Numbered from the stretch's first letter, positions 12,702-23,691 are shown. The stretch: 64,000 bases of DNA from Microbacterium sp. zg-Y625 (GCF_030246925.1 NZ_CP126740.1:1-64000), one strand, 5' to 3'. Numbers and translations: made by a program. The notes: generated from the sequence alone by a model not told the origin.

Positions 12702-13568
12702 GTGACCTCACCGGACTTCCGCACCAATCCGGAGAACTTCTGCTACCGGCATCCTGACCGGCAGAGCTTCGTGCTGTGCCAGCGGTGCCTGCGCACGATC
12801 TGTCCCGAGTGCCAGACGCAGATGCCGGTCGGTGTGATCTGTCCGGAGTGCCTGCGCGATCAGCAGCAGGCGGCGAAGGTCACGCGCATGCCGTCCCGAC
12901 CGCGGGCGTTCCGCTCGCGGTCGACCGACACCCGGCCGCTCGCGACGTATGCGCTCGTGATCGTCACGTCGGTGATCTCGTTGATCGGCTTGATCCCGGG
13001 GGTGGTGGGAGACGCGGTCGGCTCGCTGCTGGCCTTCAACAGCGCGTACCTGCTCCCGGGGTTCGGACTGCAGCCGTGGCGCCTGCTGACCGTGACGTTC
13101 GTTCACGCGAGCCTCTGGCATCTCGCGCTGAACATGCTGGCGCTGTGGGCACTGGGGCGCAGTCTCGAACCCCTGCTCGGCCGCGGGCGCTTCCTCGCGC
13201 TCTACGGGCTCAGCGCGCTGGGCGGCTCGGTGCTGGTCGCCCTGCTCGCGCCGGGCACCTGGCTCGTCGGCGCCTCGGGCGGCGTGTGGGGACTGCTCGG
13301 CGCGATGTTCGTCATCGGGCGGCATCTCGGCGCGAACGTGACGGCCATCGCCGTGCTCCTGGGACTGAACCTTGTCATCACGTTCCTGCCGGGGTCCGGC
13401 ATCTCGTGGCAGGCGCACATCGGTGGCGGCCTTGTGGGCGCACTCGTGGGGTTCATCTTCGCCCGCACGCGCGCGCTGCGTCAGCGGCGACAGCAGATCT
13501 GGCTGCTCGTGGCCGTCGGAGCGGGGTTGCTGGCGTTGCTGGTCATCCCGGCGGCGGTCTACGGATAG
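12702..13568 (+). CDS. Rhomboid family intramembrane serine protease with N-terminal zinc-binding domain
   Basis: A 288-residue protein. The N-terminus has a B-box-like zinc site (Cys14, His17, Cys26, Cys29, Cys34, Cys37, Cys47, Cys50). It is followed by six or more membrane helices with the rhomboid catalytic Ser192 in GASGG, His239 in QAHIGGG, and oxyanion-side His140/Asn144 (HLALN). Rhomboids cut transmembrane substrates within the bilayer; the substrate is unknown. The start is a GTG 19 bp after ppiA, and the two are likely one transcript. It ends in front of a palindrome shared with the convergent crgA. Confidence 0.93.
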   Translation: MTSPDFRTNPENFCYRHPDRQSFVLCQRCLRTICPECQTQMPVGVICPECLRDQQQAAKVTRMPSRPRAFRSRSTDTRPLATYALVIVTSVISLIGLIPGVVGDAVGSLLAFNSAYLLPGFGLQPWRLLTVTFVHASLWHLALNMLALWALGRSLEPLLGRGRFLALYGLSALGGSVLVALLAPGTWLVGASGGVWGLLGAMFVIGRHLGANVTAIAVLLGLNLVITFLPGSGISWQAHIGGGLVGALVGFIFARTRALRQRRQQIWLLVAVGAGLLALLVIPAAVYG

Positions 13569-13577
13569 TTATCCACA
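13569..13577 (+). promoter_or_regulatory. Isolated consensus DnaA box
   Basis: A perfect TTATCCACA immediately follows the rhomboid stop codon and abuts the palindrome at 13579-13603. It is about 11.6 kb from oriC and stands alone, so it might titrate DnaA or be coincidental. Confidence 0.45.
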
Positions 13578-13578
13578 G

Positions 13579-13603
13579 ATTCATCCCCAGCCTGGGGATG
13601 AAT
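13579..13603. terminator. Perfect 12-bp inverted repeat between rhomboid and crgA genes
   Basis: ATTCATCCCCAG (13579-13590) and CTGGGGATGAAT (13592-13603) are perfect complements one base apart. A second small palindrome, ACACCGGTGT, follows at about 13605. Lying between convergent genes, it probably ends transcription from both sides. Confidence 0.6.
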
Positions 13604-13649
13604 CACACCGGTGTAATTCACAGGTGTGGAGGGGGTGTGGAGGGTTCGC

Positions 13650-13889
13650 TCAGCGCCACCGCGTCGTCATCAGGAAGCCGATGAACGCGATGCCGAAGCC
13701 GATCACGAGGTTCCACGCGCCGATCCCGGGGATGGGGAACTGCGTGCTGCTCAGGTAGAAGACGAGCACCCACACCAGCCCCAGCAGCATCAGCCCGAAC
13801 ATGATGGGCTTGAACCACACGGGATTGGGGGCGGCGTCGCCCTCGGTGCGCTCGGAGACGGGCTCGCCGGGCTTGTCGGAAGATGCCAT
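13650..13889 (-). CDS. crgA: Cell division protein CrgA
   Basis: Small membrane component of the actinobacterial divisome that recruits septal peptidoglycan enzymes. The 79-residue product has a soluble acidic N-terminus followed by two membrane spans (about 29-46 and 58-75) joined by a short loop, and NPVWFKPIMFGLM before the first span is typical. Position near dnaA, next to a sortase and the PASTA-kinase operon, matches other Actinobacteria. The ATG has a TAAACT -10 element 7 nt upstream. Confidence 0.93.
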   Translation of the reverse strand: MASSDKPGEPVSERTEGDAAPNPVWFKPIMFGLMLLGLVWVLVFYLSSTQFPIPGIGAWNLVIGFGIAFIGFLMTTRWR

Positions 13890-13896
13890 GCCGGCC

Positions 13897-13902
13897 AGTT
13901 TA
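13897..13902 (-). promoter_or_regulatory. -10 element, leaderless promoter of crgA
   Basis: On the minus strand TAAACT lies 7 nt before the crgA ATG. It is back to back with the sortase promoter in a 53-bp divergent gap. Confidence 0.5.
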
Positions 13903-13930
13903 GCCGCAGCGCCTGCTCATACCGCGTCGT

Positions 13931-13936
13931 TAGGAT
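13931..13936 (+). promoter_or_regulatory. -10 element, leaderless promoter of sortase gene
   Basis: TAGGAT lies exactly 6 nt before the sortase GTG; no Shine-Dalgarno sequence fits. Confidence 0.5.
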
Positions 13937-13942
13937 GCAGAC

Positions 13943-14725
13943 GTGTCCGACCCCACCCCCTCGCCGCTCCGGCGCCGTCGTCGCGCCGCCTCGCGCGGCC
14001 GCGTCAGCGTGGTGGGCGTGATCGGTGAGATCCTCATCACCCTCGGCGTCGTGGTGCTGCTCTACGTGGTGTGGCAACTGTGGATCGGCGATGCGATCAT
14101 CGGCGCAGAGCGTCAGTCGCAGGCCCGCGAGATCACCCGGGAATGGGGGGCCCAGGAGCAAGCGACTCCCGAGGCGACGCCCGCTCCCTCGGCCGATCCG
14201 CAGACGGCGGCGCCGGAGCCCGTCGTCCCCGCCGCGGTGGGGGATGCCGAGATCTTCGGTGCCCTCCACATCCCACGGTTCGGAGACGACTGGGTGTTCC
14301 CCGTGGCCGAGGGGATCAGCAAGGCGCGGGTTCTCGACCCCATCGGCGTCGGCCACTACCCGGGGACGGCCATGCCGGGGGACATGGGCAACGTCGCACT
14401 GGCAGCCCATCGCTACACGCAGGGCGCACCGTTCGAGAACGTGCCGTCGCTGCAGATCGGCGACGCCATCGTGCTCGAGACGGAGGAGGGGTGGTACACG
14501 TACCGCTTCCGCAACATGGAGTACGTGCGACCGGATGAGGTGTCGGTGCTGGAGCCGGTGCCGCAGCGTCCGGGGGTCGCCGCGGACGGGCGTTATCTGA
14601 CCCTGACCACGTGCAGCCCGATGTGGTCCACGGCGGAGCGCCTGGCGGCGTACGCGGTGTTCGAGTCGTTCACTCCGCGCGCCGACGGCGCCCCGGACTC
14701 CCTGGCATCCACGGAAGGGGCCTGA
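13943..14725 (+). CDS. Sortase, class E-like
   Basis: A membrane-anchored cysteine transpeptidase that attaches surface proteins to the cell wall. The 260 residues comprise a basic N-terminus, one membrane span (about 24-44), a Pro/Ala linker (about 74-98) and a sortase barrel with His156 (AAHR), Cys224 (LTLTTCSP) and Arg233 (STAERL). Position beside crgA and pabA is typical of class E/housekeeping sortases in high-GC Gram-positives. No sorting-signal substrate gene is seen nearby. A TAGGAT -10 directly upstream supports the GTG start. The stop overlaps the next start by one base. Confidence 0.9.
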   Translation: MSDPTPSPLRRRRRAASRGRVSVVGVIGEILITLGVVVLLYVVWQLWIGDAIIGAERQSQAREITREWGAQEQATPEATPAPSADPQTAAPEPVVPAAVGDAEIFGALHIPRFGDDWVFPVAEGISKARVLDPIGVGHYPGTAMPGDMGNVALAAHRYTQGAPFENVPSLQIGDAIVLETEEGWYTYRFRNMEYVRPDEVSVLEPVPQRPGVAADGRYLTLTTCSPMWSTAERLAAYAVFESFTPRADGAPDSLASTEGA

Positions 14726-14880
14726 TGTACGCAGCGCTGTGGCGGATTCTGCCCGGTCCGTGGTGGCTCCGGGTCGTGATCCTGATCCTGCTGGCGGCCG
14801 CCGTCGTCTACGCCCTGTTCTTCCACGTCTTCCCGTGGGTCTCGGGCTTCATCGCCCCCGAGGACGTCACGGTCCAGTGA
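14725..14880 (+). CDS. Small single-span membrane protein
   Basis: A 51-residue protein with one hydrophobic helix (about 13-33) followed by FHVFPWVSGFIAPEDVTVQ. It is bracketed by translational overlaps: TGATG with the sortase stop and GTGA with the amidotransferase start. That tight packing argues it is a real gene. It occupies the slot held by other small membrane proteins between crgA and the trpG/pabA gene in Actinobacteria. Its function is unknown; a sortase- or division-linked role is a guess from position. Confidence 0.7.
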   Translation: MYAALWRILPGPWWLRVVILILLAAAVVYALFFHVFPWVSGFIAPEDVTVQ

Positions 14881-15518
14881 GCGGGCGGGTGCTGGTCGTC
14901 GACAACCATGACAGCTTCGTGCACACCCTGATCGGCTACCTCCAGGAGCTCGGTGCGCAGGCACGCGTGGTGGAGGCGGACGAGATCCGCGAGCCGGATG
15001 CCGCGATCGCCGGGTTCGCCGGCGTGCTGATCTCACCCGGTCCGGGCACACCCGCCCGTGCCGGCGCGTCGATCGCCGTCGTGCAGGCAGCCGCACGGGC
15101 GCAGATGCCGCTTCTGGGCGTGTGCCTGGGCCACCAGGCGCTCGCGGCCGCCTTCGGAGCGGACGTGGGGCGAGCCCCCGAACTCGTCCACGGGATGACC
15201 AGCGCCGTGCACCACGACGGTGACCCGCTCTACGCCGGGCTCCCCGATCCCTTCATCGCCGGCAGGTACCACTCGCTGGCGGTCACCGAGCGCACGCTTC
15301 CTGCGGACCTGCGGGTCACCAGCCGCACCGCTTCCGGGATCGTGATGGGTCTCACCCACCGCCGCCTTCCCCTGGACGGCGTGCAATTCCACCCCGAGAG
15401 CGTGCTCACCGAGGGTGGATACCGGCTGCTCGGCAACTGGCTGGAGCGGGTGGGCGTGGCGGATGCCGCCGGCCGCGGGGCAGGTCTGCAGCCGCACCGG
15501 GCGGCATCGGCCGGCTAG
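14877..15518 (+). CDS. pabA: Class I glutamine amidotransferase, anthranilate/aminodeoxychorismate synthase component II
   Basis: Provides ammonia from glutamine to a chorismate-using partner for tryptophan or folate synthesis. The 213 residues carry the catalytic triad Cys83 (GVCLGHQ), His172 and Glu174 (QFHPES), plus the oxyanion motif SPGPGTP. It sits next to the PASTA-kinase operon as trpG does in mycobacteria. No component I gene is in the window, so pabA versus trpG cannot be decided. The GTG start overlaps the preceding stop. The stop codon shares a CTAG with the stop of the convergent kinase gene. Confidence 0.9.
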   Translation: MSGRVLVVDNHDSFVHTLIGYLQELGAQARVVEADEIREPDAAIAGFAGVLISPGPGTPARAGASIAVVQAAARAQMPLLGVCLGHQALAAAFGADVGRAPELVHGMTSAVHHDGDPLYAGLPDPFIAGRYHSLAVTERTLPADLRVTSRTASGIVMGLTHRRLPLDGVQFHPESVLTEGGYRLLGNWLERVGVADAAGRGAGLQPHRAASAG

Positions 15519-17218
15519 GAGCCGGTGCAGTACGTCAGCTCGACCGTGGAGTGGATCGGCACGTCGCCGGGAGCGAGGGACTGCGACAGCACCGTGGGGC
15601 CGCCCGGCGTGGCGGGGCACGACGGGTCCTCCACGGGGAGCACCGTGAGCTGCAGGCTGTCGGACTCGAGTTCGCGCGTGGCCGCTTCGAGCGTGTAGCC
15701 GGCGACGTTGACGAGGGTCACCCTGCCGGTGGCGACCTCGAGGTTCACCATGGTGCCCTGCGGGACGTCGGTGCCCGCCTCGTACGACGCCCACAGCACG
15801 AGGCCTTCGGCCGCTGCCGGGTCGTTGCGCTGAACCGCGCTGCCCGGGCGGAGCCCCGCGTCGACCAGAGCCTGCTCGGCCGCCGCGCGATCGAGGCCCA
15901 CCAGGGGAGGAACGGCCGTGGTCTCGATGCCGGATGAGACGTACACGTCGACGTCTTCCCCGACCGCCACCGAGGTGCCGACGGCCGGTTCGACGCGGAT
16001 CACGTTTCCCGCAGCGACGCTGTCGCTGCTCTCATCGATGCGCTGGGGCTGCAGGTCAGCGGCGAGCAGCTGCTCCTCCGCCCGGTCGTAGGACATGTCC
16101 ACGACGTCCGGGACGATGCGGGCGTTGCTGGGCACGCCTGATCCGGGCGGGATCGTCACGACCCAGAACAGCACCGAGACCAGCAGCACGGCCATGAGCG
16201 CCACGCCCGCCCAGATCCACGCCACCGGCGGACCGGGTTGCGTGCGCGTCATCGTCGTGTCGGTGCTCAGCTGCCTGAGCGACCGGGCGGTGTCCTGCGC
16301 CTGACGCGGGTCGGGTCCGTACAGCTGGTGGGTGAGCGCGTCGACCTGGCGCCGCGACGGCGCCTTGCCGTCGACGGTCGCGTCGAGCGCCTCACGGAAC
16401 GCCGCGGCATCCTGGAACCTCTGGAAGGGGTCCTTGGCCAGTGCCCGCAGCACGACGGCGTCGAGGGCGCGGGGCACGGAGGGGTTCACCTCGCTCGGCG
16501 CCAGGGGCGTTTCGCTGACGTGCTGGTAGGCCACGGCCACCGGGCTCTCGCCACGGAACGGCTGGCGCCCGGTGAGCAGCTCGTACAGCACCACTCCGGT
16601 GGAGTACACGTCGGCGCGCGCGTCGACCGGCTCGCCCTTGGCCTGCTCGGGGGAGAAGTAGGCGGCGGTGCCGAGGATGGCGGTCGTGTCGGCGACGGTC
16701 GATGACGAGTCCGACACCGCCCGGGCGATGCCGAAGTCCATGACCTTCACCTGGCCGGAGTCGGTCACCATCACGTTGCCGGGCTTGATGTCGCGGTGGA
16801 CGACACCGGCACGGTGCGAATACTCCAGGGCTTCGAGGATGCCGTCGACGTAGCGCACCGCCGTGTCGACGGGGAGCGGGCCCTCTGAGACGAGATCCTT
16901 CAGCAGCACGCCCTGGACGAGCTCCATGACGATGTAGGGAAGCGGGTGCACCGAGCCATCCGGGTCGGTCTCGGTGTCTTCGCCGGCGTCGTACACCCGC
17001 ACGATGGTGGGGTGGGACATGCGGGATGCCGCCTGCGCCTCGAGCCGGAAGCGGGTGCGGAAGGCACTGTCCTCGGCCAGCTCGCGCTTGAGGATCTTGA
17101 CGGCGACGGCGCGCCCGAGAGTGAGGTCGTAACCCCGGTAGACACGGGCCATGCCGCCCCGGCCGATGGGTTCGTCGACGCGATAGCGTCCCGACAGCAC
17201 GCGCGGCTCAGCCGACAC
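15515..17218 (-). CDS. pknB: Serine/threonine protein kinase with three PASTA domains (PknB-type)
   Basis: Transmembrane kinase that senses peptidoglycan fragments and phosphorylates growth and division proteins. The 567 residues have a cytoplasmic kinase domain with P-loop GRGGMARV, Lys41, HRDIKPGN (Asp143) and DFG (Asp161). A membrane span follows near 345-368, then three extracellular PASTA repeats; the third contains two cysteines. The GTG at 17218 is chosen because AGGGGGG precedes it by 5 nt. A TAGGCT -10 (minus strand, 17244-17249) in the 69-bp gap to pknA suggests its own promoter as well as readthrough. Confidence 0.93.
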   Translation of the reverse strand: MSAEPRVLSGRYRVDEPIGRGGMARVYRGYDLTLGRAVAVKILKRELAEDSAFRTRFRLEAQAASRMSHPTIVRVYDAGEDTETDPDGSVHPLPYIVMELVQGVLLKDLVSEGPLPVDTAVRYVDGILEALEYSHRAGVVHRDIKPGNVMVTDSGQVKVMDFGIARAVSDSSSTVADTTAILGTAAYFSPEQAKGEPVDARADVYSTGVVLYELLTGRQPFRGESPVAVAYQHVSETPLAPSEVNPSVPRALDAVVLRALAKDPFQRFQDAAAFREALDATVDGKAPSRRQVDALTHQLYGPDPRQAQDTARSLRQLSTDTTMTRTQPGPPVAWIWAGVALMAVLLVSVLFWVVTIPPGSGVPSNARIVPDVVDMSYDRAEEQLLAADLQPQRIDESSDSVAAGNVIRVEPAVGTSVAVGEDVDVYVSSGIETTAVPPLVGLDRAAAEQALVDAGLRPGSAVQRNDPAAAEGLVLWASYEAGTDVPQGTMVNLEVATGRVTLVNVAGYTLEAATRELESDSLQLTVLPVEDPSCPATPGGPTVLSQSLAPGDVPIHSTVELTYCTGS

Positions 17219-17287
17219 GGTCACCCCCCTGAGTAGAACATCCAGCCTAGTGTCTCGGCATCCGCCCAACCTGGACGGGTGCCGAGG

Positions 17288-19069
17288 TCAGGGCTGGGTG
17301 TCGCTCTCGCCGTCGCTGTCGGTGGACGGCTCGGGTGTGGGTGCGGCGGGGGCCTCGATCTGGGCGACGGCCTCGCCGGAGGTGCCTGTGGTGCGCTGTC
17401 CGGCGCTGCCGCCGCTGCAGGTCACCGTGTAGGTCACGATCACGGACTGGCCGGCGTCGCCCACCACGCGCAGCTGGCCGGCGCGCTCCCCGCCACCGAA
17501 GTCCGCGGTGGACTGGCCGTTGGCCGCGAAGACGCCGTTGACGGCGCTGAGGGTGTAGGCGCTGACGCTGCCCTGACCCGAGGGGCAGGTGTATCCCGGC
17601 CAGGTGACCTGCACGGTGGCGTCGGGTTCGACCGTCGCGGGCAGCGACGGGGCGGCGGGCGCGCTCAGGGCCACCTGCGGGCCGTAGACGGTGAGCTCCA
17701 CCACGGTGCCGGCGGGGAGGTTCCCTGTCGGGTTGACGCGGTAGACGATGCCCTGGCTGCCCTCGTCGGGAGCGGCGTCGCCCTCGACGCAGGTGGCGCC
17801 GAGGCCCAGTGCGCCCAGCGCTGCGGACGCGTCGTCGCAGCTCTGGCCCTCGAGCGTCGAGGCGTCGACGTTCACGGTGTCGTCGGGCGTGGCGGACGCC
17901 GACGGCGACGGTGCGCGTGAGGGCGGCACGCTGGCGGAGGTGCTCGGAGCCTGCTCCTCGGGCTCGCCGTTGGACAGCAGCGCCCACACCGTGCCACCGA
18001 GCACGAGCAGCAGCAGCACGATGAGGGCGATGAGGGGCCACGTCCACGGGCTGCGCTTGCGCTTGGGCTTGTCCTCGCCCTCGCCGTCGGCGGCGAATGC
18101 CGCGTCGGCGCCGGCGCCCATCGTCGTCGTGGCGGGCAGGATGCGGGTGGCATCCTGCGTCGACAGTCCGGGCGTCAGCAGCTGCGTCACCTCGTCGACG
18201 GCACCGGCGCCCCCGGCGATGGCGGGCACGGCCGCCGCGGCCGCGGCCACGTCGCCCCGGCGGAGCGCCGAGGCGGCACGCGCGACGGCCGACGCGGTCG
18301 CGGGCCGGTCGTCGGGCTTCTTGGCGATCATCGCCATGACGAGGTTCTGCACGGGAGCGGGCACCGTCGACGGCAGCGGCGGAGGCTGCTCGTTGATCTG
18401 GGCCATGGCGATCGCGACCTGCGACTCGCCCGTGAAGGGGCGCTTGCCCGTGAGGCACTCGTACGCCACGATGCCGAGCGAGTAGACGTCGGTCGCGGGC
18501 GATGCCGGGTGTCCCGAGGCCTGCTCGGGGGAGAGGTACTGCACCGTTCCCATCACCTGGCCGGTGGCGGTCAGCGGCACCTGGTCGGCGATGCGGGCGA
18601 TGCCGAAGTCGGTGATCTTCACCCGGCCGTCCGGGGTGATCAGCAGGTTTCCGGGCTTGATGTCGCGGTGCACGAGACCAGCGGCGTGCGCCGCCTGCAG
18701 GGCCATCGAGGTCTGCGCGACGATGTCGAGCGTCTTGTCGACGGGCAACGACCCCTCGCGCTCGAGGATGGTCGAGAGGGCTTCGCCCGGAACGAGCTCC
18801 ATGACGAGGAAGGCGCTGCCGTTCTCCTCGCCGTAGTCGAACACGCTCGCGATGCCCTCGTGGTTGACGAGGGCCGCGTGCCGGGCCTCGGCGCGGAAGC
18901 GCTCGAGGAAGCCGGGGTCGCCCATGTACTCGTCTTTGAGGATCTTGATCGCGACGGTGCGGCCGATGACGTGGTCGGTGGCCTCCCACACCTCGCCCAT
19001 GCCGCCGATCGCGATCCGCGAGTCCAGCTCGTATCGGCCGCCGAAGGTCACTCCCTGCGTCGGTCTCAT
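17288..19069 (-). CDS. pknA: Serine/threonine protein kinase in the PknA position, with extracellular domain
   Basis: A 593-residue kinase located between pbpA and pknB, the position of PknA. The kinase domain shows [10 protein letters not shown], Lys42, HRDIKPGN (Asp136) and DFG (Asp154). After an Ala-rich linker and a span near 343-366 comes an unusual exterior: a Ser/Pro linker, one PASTA-like repeat with two cysteines, and a beta-rich Ig-like region containing YTCPSG and VTCSGG that could form a disulfide. Mycobacterial PknA lacks such an exterior. The ATG overlaps the pbpA stop (ATGA). The kinase call is firm; the name rests on gene order. Confidence 0.85.
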   Translation of the reverse strand: MRPTQGVTFGGRYELDSRIAIGGMGEVWEATDHVIGRTVAIKILKDEYMGDPGFLERFRAEARHAALVNHEGIASVFDYGEENGSAFLVMELVPGEALSTILEREGSLPVDKTLDIVAQTSMALQAAHAAGLVHRDIKPGNLLITPDGRVKITDFGIARIADQVPLTATGQVMGTVQYLSPEQASGHPASPATDVYSLGIVAYECLTGKRPFTGESQVAIAMAQINEQPPPLPSTVPAPVQNLVMAMIAKKPDDRPATASAVARAASALRRGDVAAAAAAVPAIAGGAGAVDEVTQLLTPGLSTQDATRILPATTTMGAGADAAFAADGEGEDKPKRKRSPWTWPLIALIVLLLLVLGGTVWALLSNGEPEEQAPSTSASVPPSRAPSPSASATPDDTVNVDASTLEGQSCDDASAALGALGLGATCVEGDAAPDEGSQGIVYRVNPTGNLPAGTVVELTVYGPQVALSAPAAPSLPATVEPDATVQVTWPGYTCPSGQGSVSAYTLSAVNGVFAANGQSTADFGGGERAGQLRVVGDAGQSVIVTYTVTCSGGSAGQRTTGTSGEAVAQIEAPAAPTPEPSTDSDGESDTQP

Positions 19070-20523
19070 CTGCTCAGCACCGCCTCCATGACCTTTGCCG
19101 CGATCGGAGCCGCGATCCTGTTGCTGCTGCCTGACTGGCCGAGCCCGCCGCCGTTCTCGATCACGACGGCCACGGCGACCTCAGGGTCGTCGGCCGGGGC
19201 GAATCCGGTGAACCACAGCGTGTAGGGATCGTCCACTCCGTTTTCCGCGGTGCCGGTCTTCCCGGCGACGTCTACGCCGTCTATTGTTGCACCGCTCGCG
19301 ACCCCTGATTGGACATCGGCCACCATCATGGTGGTCATCGACGCGGCGAGCTCCTCGGAGAGTGCACGACCGTGCTCGGTGTCGTCGAAGCGCTGCTGCT
19401 CGGTGAAGTCGGCGGCGATGATCGCATCGACCATGCGGGGATTCATGACCACTCCTTGATTGGCGATGCCGGCGGAGACCATGGCCATCTGCAGGGGAGT
19501 GGCGCGCACGTCCCCCTGGCCGAAGCCCGACAGGGCTGTCTCGGCGTCGTCCAGCGCGGGCGGGTAGACCGAAGCCGCCGCGCCCAGCGGCAGCGAGAAC
19601 GCGGTCCCGAAGCCGTACTTCTCCGCCTCGTCGCGGATGACGTCATCTCCCAGCTCCACGGCGAGCTCGGCGAAGGGGATGTTGCAGCTGAGCCGCAGTG
19701 CGTCGGCGATCGTCACCGTCTCACCCTCGCCGCAGGTGCCGCCGCCGGCGTTGCGCACGATGCTCGAGGACTGCGGCAGCGTATAGGTGGCGGGGTTGGG
19801 GAGCGTCGACTGCGCGGTCCACTCGCCGGTGGAGAGGGCGGCGGATGCCACGACGAGCTTGAACGTCGACCCCGGCGGGTTCATCCGCCCGGCGATGGCC
19901 CGGTTGTCCAGCGGCTGCAGGGGGTCGTCCTCGAGCGCGACGTAGGCGGCTTCGGCCGCGGCGGTGTCGTGCGAGGCCAGCAGGTTGGTGTCGTAGCTGG
20001 GGCTCGAGACCATCGCGAGGATGCGGCCGGTGTCGGGCTCGATGGCGACGACGGCGCCCTGCAGGTCGCCGAGGGCGTCGTAGGCGGCACGCTGCACCGC
20101 GGCATCCAGAGTGAGGACGACATTCGATCCGCGCGGCTGCTGCCCGGTGATGATCTGCTCGATGCGGGAGAGGAACTGGGAGTCCGCGGTGCCGCTGAGT
20201 TCCTGGTTCATCGCGCGCTCGATGCCGGTCGCCGTGCCCAGCACCGGGTTGATCCACCCGGTGACCGGGGCCCACATGTCGGGGTCGGTATAGACCCGCT
20301 GCCAGGCGTAGAGATCGTCGGTGGGCACGGACGTGGCGATCGCGGCGCCGCTGGCGATGATCGATCCCCGCTGCACCGCGAACGTGTCGTACAGGGCGCG
20401 CCGGTTGAGCGGGTTGTCGCCGAGGGAGTCGGCCTGCACCACCTGGATGACACTGGTGGACGCGAACAGCGCGAGGAACATCGCCAGCACGAGCATCGAC
20501 AGTCTGCGCAGCTCTTTGGTCAT
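19066..20523 (-). CDS. pbpA: Penicillin-binding protein A, class B transpeptidase
   Basis: Cross-links peptidoglycan during growth, partnering RodA. The 485 residues start with a short cytoplasmic tail and one membrane span (about 8-28). The transpeptidase domain has SxxK Ser219-Thr-Phe-Lys222 (catalytic Ser), SxN Ser279-Cys-Asn281 and KTG at 422-424. It overlaps rodA and pknA by ATGA on both sides, so shape-synthesis genes and their regulators are translated as one chain. Confidence 0.94.
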   Translation of the reverse strand: MTKELRRLSMLVLAMFLALFASTSVIQVVQADSLGDNPLNRRALYDTFAVQRGSIIASGAAIATSVPTDDLYAWQRVYTDPDMWAPVTGWINPVLGTATGIERAMNQELSGTADSQFLSRIEQIITGQQPRGSNVVLTLDAAVQRAAYDALGDLQGAVVAIEPDTGRILAMVSSPSYDTNLLASHDTAAAEAAYVALEDDPLQPLDNRAIAGRMNPPGSTFKLVVASAALSTGEWTAQSTLPNPATYTLPQSSSIVRNAGGGTCGEGETVTIADALRLSCNIPFAELAVELGDDVIRDEAEKYGFGTAFSLPLGAAASVYPPALDDAETALSGFGQGDVRATPLQMAMVSAGIANQGVVMNPRMVDAIIAADFTEQQRFDDTEHGRALSEELAASMTTMMVADVQSGVASGATIDGVDVAGKTGTAENGVDDPYTLWFTGFAPADDPEVAVAVVIENGGGLGQSGSSNRIAAPIAAKVMEAVLSR

Positions 20524-21901
20524 CCGATCACCACCCGGGGACGGCTGCGCACGGCATCCGAGATGCGCAGCAGCAGGGCCACGATGATCCAGTTCGCCAC
20601 GAGTGACGACCCGCCGGCCGCGAGGAAGGGCGTCGTCAGGCCGGTGAGCGGGATGATGCGCGTGACGCCGCCGACCATGATGAACACCTGCAGGGCCAGC
20701 GTGAACGACAGGCCGGTCGCCAGCAGCTTGCCGAAATCGTCCTGTCCGGCCAGTCCGATGCGGATGCCACGACTGGTGAAGACCATGTACAGGCACAGGA
20801 TGGCGAAGACGCCGATCAGCCCGAGTTCCTCACCGAGGCTGGGGAAGATGTAGTCGCTCTGCGAGAGCGGGGTCAGCCACGGACGTCCCTGCCCGAGCCC
20901 GGTGCCCAGCAGCCCGCCCTGTGCGAGCCCGAAGATGCCGTTGGCCAGCTGGTAGGTGCCGGCGCCGGCTTCGTACAGCTCCGGGTCGAAGGCGTTCAGC
21001 CAGTTCTCGAATCGACCGCGGACGTACGGGAGCACGCGCGAGGCGAGGAATGCGCCGCCCGCAGCCAGGACCAGGCCGATGACCACCCAGCTGGTCTTGC
21101 CCGTGGCGACATAGAGCATCGCGACGAACATGCCGAAGATGAGCAGTCCCGTGCCGAGGTCGCGCTGCAGCACGATGATGCCGAGTGACGCGAGCCAGAT
21201 CACCAGCAGCGGCCCGAGCTCGCGGGCGCGCGGCCAGGTCATGCCGAGGAAGCGCGTGCCGACCGAGGTCAGCGACTCACGGGTGCGCACGAGGTAGCCG
21301 GCGAAGAAGATCGCCAGGGAGATCTTGGCCAGCTCGCCCGGCTGGAAGGAGAAGATGCCGAGGTCCACCCACACGTCGGCGTTGGCGTCGGCGCCCAGAC
21401 CCGGCACGATCGGCAGCAGCATCAGCAGGATGCCGACGAAGCCGAACACATAGGTGTAGCGGAACAGCACGCGGTAATTGCGCAGTGCCACCACGATCGC
21501 GATCGCGGCGGCGATGGCGATCGCCGCCCACGCCAGCTGGCGGGTCGAGGTGGCGGCCCAGCCGTGGGTGTCGTAATGCAGGTCGATGCGGTAGATCATC
21601 GCGATGCCGAGGCCGGTGAGCACCGTGGCGATGGGGACGACGAACGGATCCGCGGCGGGGGCGACAAGACGCAGCACGATGTGCAGGGCCAGCGCCAGGG
21701 CGGTGAGGCCGCCGCAGTAGATGAGGAAGGTGGGATCGATCGCCCCGTTCGCCCCCAGCTGCACCAGCGCGACCGCGGCGGCGTTGAGGGCGAAGGCGAA
21801 GAGCAGCAGCCACAGCTCGCGGTTGCGCTGGGTCTGCGGCATCCGGAGCTTGCGGAGGGCCTTCACGACGGTGGTGTCGGTCTTGACGTCGGGGGAGGCG
21901 G

Positions 21902-21905
<4 letters not shown>
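20520..21905 (-). CDS. rodA: RodA/FtsW/SpoVE family peptidoglycan glycosyltransferase
   Basis: SEDS polymerase that builds glycan strands from lipid II. The 461-residue protein has about ten or more membrane helices, with the SEDS hallmarks QPGELAKI and QRDLGTGLLI and, near the C-terminus, FPSLGEELGLIG and RIIPLTGLTTPFLAAGGSS. Pairing with pbpA in the same operon marks it as the RodA/FtsW2-type elongation enzyme rather than divisome FtsW. It is bounded by 4-nt overlaps with pstP and pbpA. Confidence 0.94.
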
Positions 21906-23140
<1,235 letters not shown>

Positions 23141-23154
23141 GCGCCGAGGTTCCG

Positions 23155-23691
23155 CTACTTCCGCAGCTCGAAGGTCGTCGCGCCCACCTTGATGGGGGCG
23201 CCGACCTTGATCGCGACGGGGGCGGCGACGCGCTGCCCGTCGTGCCACGTGCCGTTGGTGGAATCGAGGTCCTGGATCATCCACTGGTCGCCCCACAGCA
23301 CGAGCCGTGCGTGGTGGCTGGAGGTGTAGTCGTCGCGGATCACGAGGCCCGACTCGCTGGAACGTCCGATCGTGAGGGGCTCGTTGCCCAGCGGCAGCTC
23401 GAGTCCCGCCTTCGGGCCGCTCGTGACGACGATGCGCGTGACGGTGCCGGTGGTGGCGGGGCCGCCCGCCTTGGGGGAGGGCGCGACCGGCTTGCTGCTC
23501 GCCGGGGCTGCGGGCCTGCCGGCCACCGGGTTCGTGGCGCCGGGGGCGGCAGCGGCCGCCGCGGGTTCGGGGAGCTTGCGCACCTTCACGCCGAAGAGGT
23601 CCGCGCGCAGCGAGTAGATGACCGCGAACACGAACGCCCACAGCAGCAGGAGGAATCCGATGCGCAGCAGCAGCAGGGTCAGCTCACTCAC
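23155..23691 (-). CDS. fhaB: FHA domain protein FhaB (FipA-like)
   Basis: Binds phosphothreonine and links kinase signalling to cell-wall assembly. The 178 residues have an N-terminal membrane helix (about 4-26), an Ala/Pro linker and a C-terminal FHA domain with IGRSSES, SSHHARL and DLDSTNGTW. I chose GTG 23691: AAGGGG precedes it by 5 nt, whereas GTG 23697 would overlap that site. The start lies inside the end of fhaA (8-nt overlap). Confidence 0.92.
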   Translation of the reverse strand: MSELTLLLLRIGFLLLLWAFVFAVIYSLRADLFGVKVRKLPEPAAAAAAPGATNPVAGRPAAPASSKPVAPSPKAGGPATTGTVTRIVVTSGPKAGLELPLGNEPLTIGRSSESGLVIRDDYTSSHHARLVLWGDQWMIQDLDSTNGTWHDGQRVAAPVAIKVGAPIKVGATTFELRK

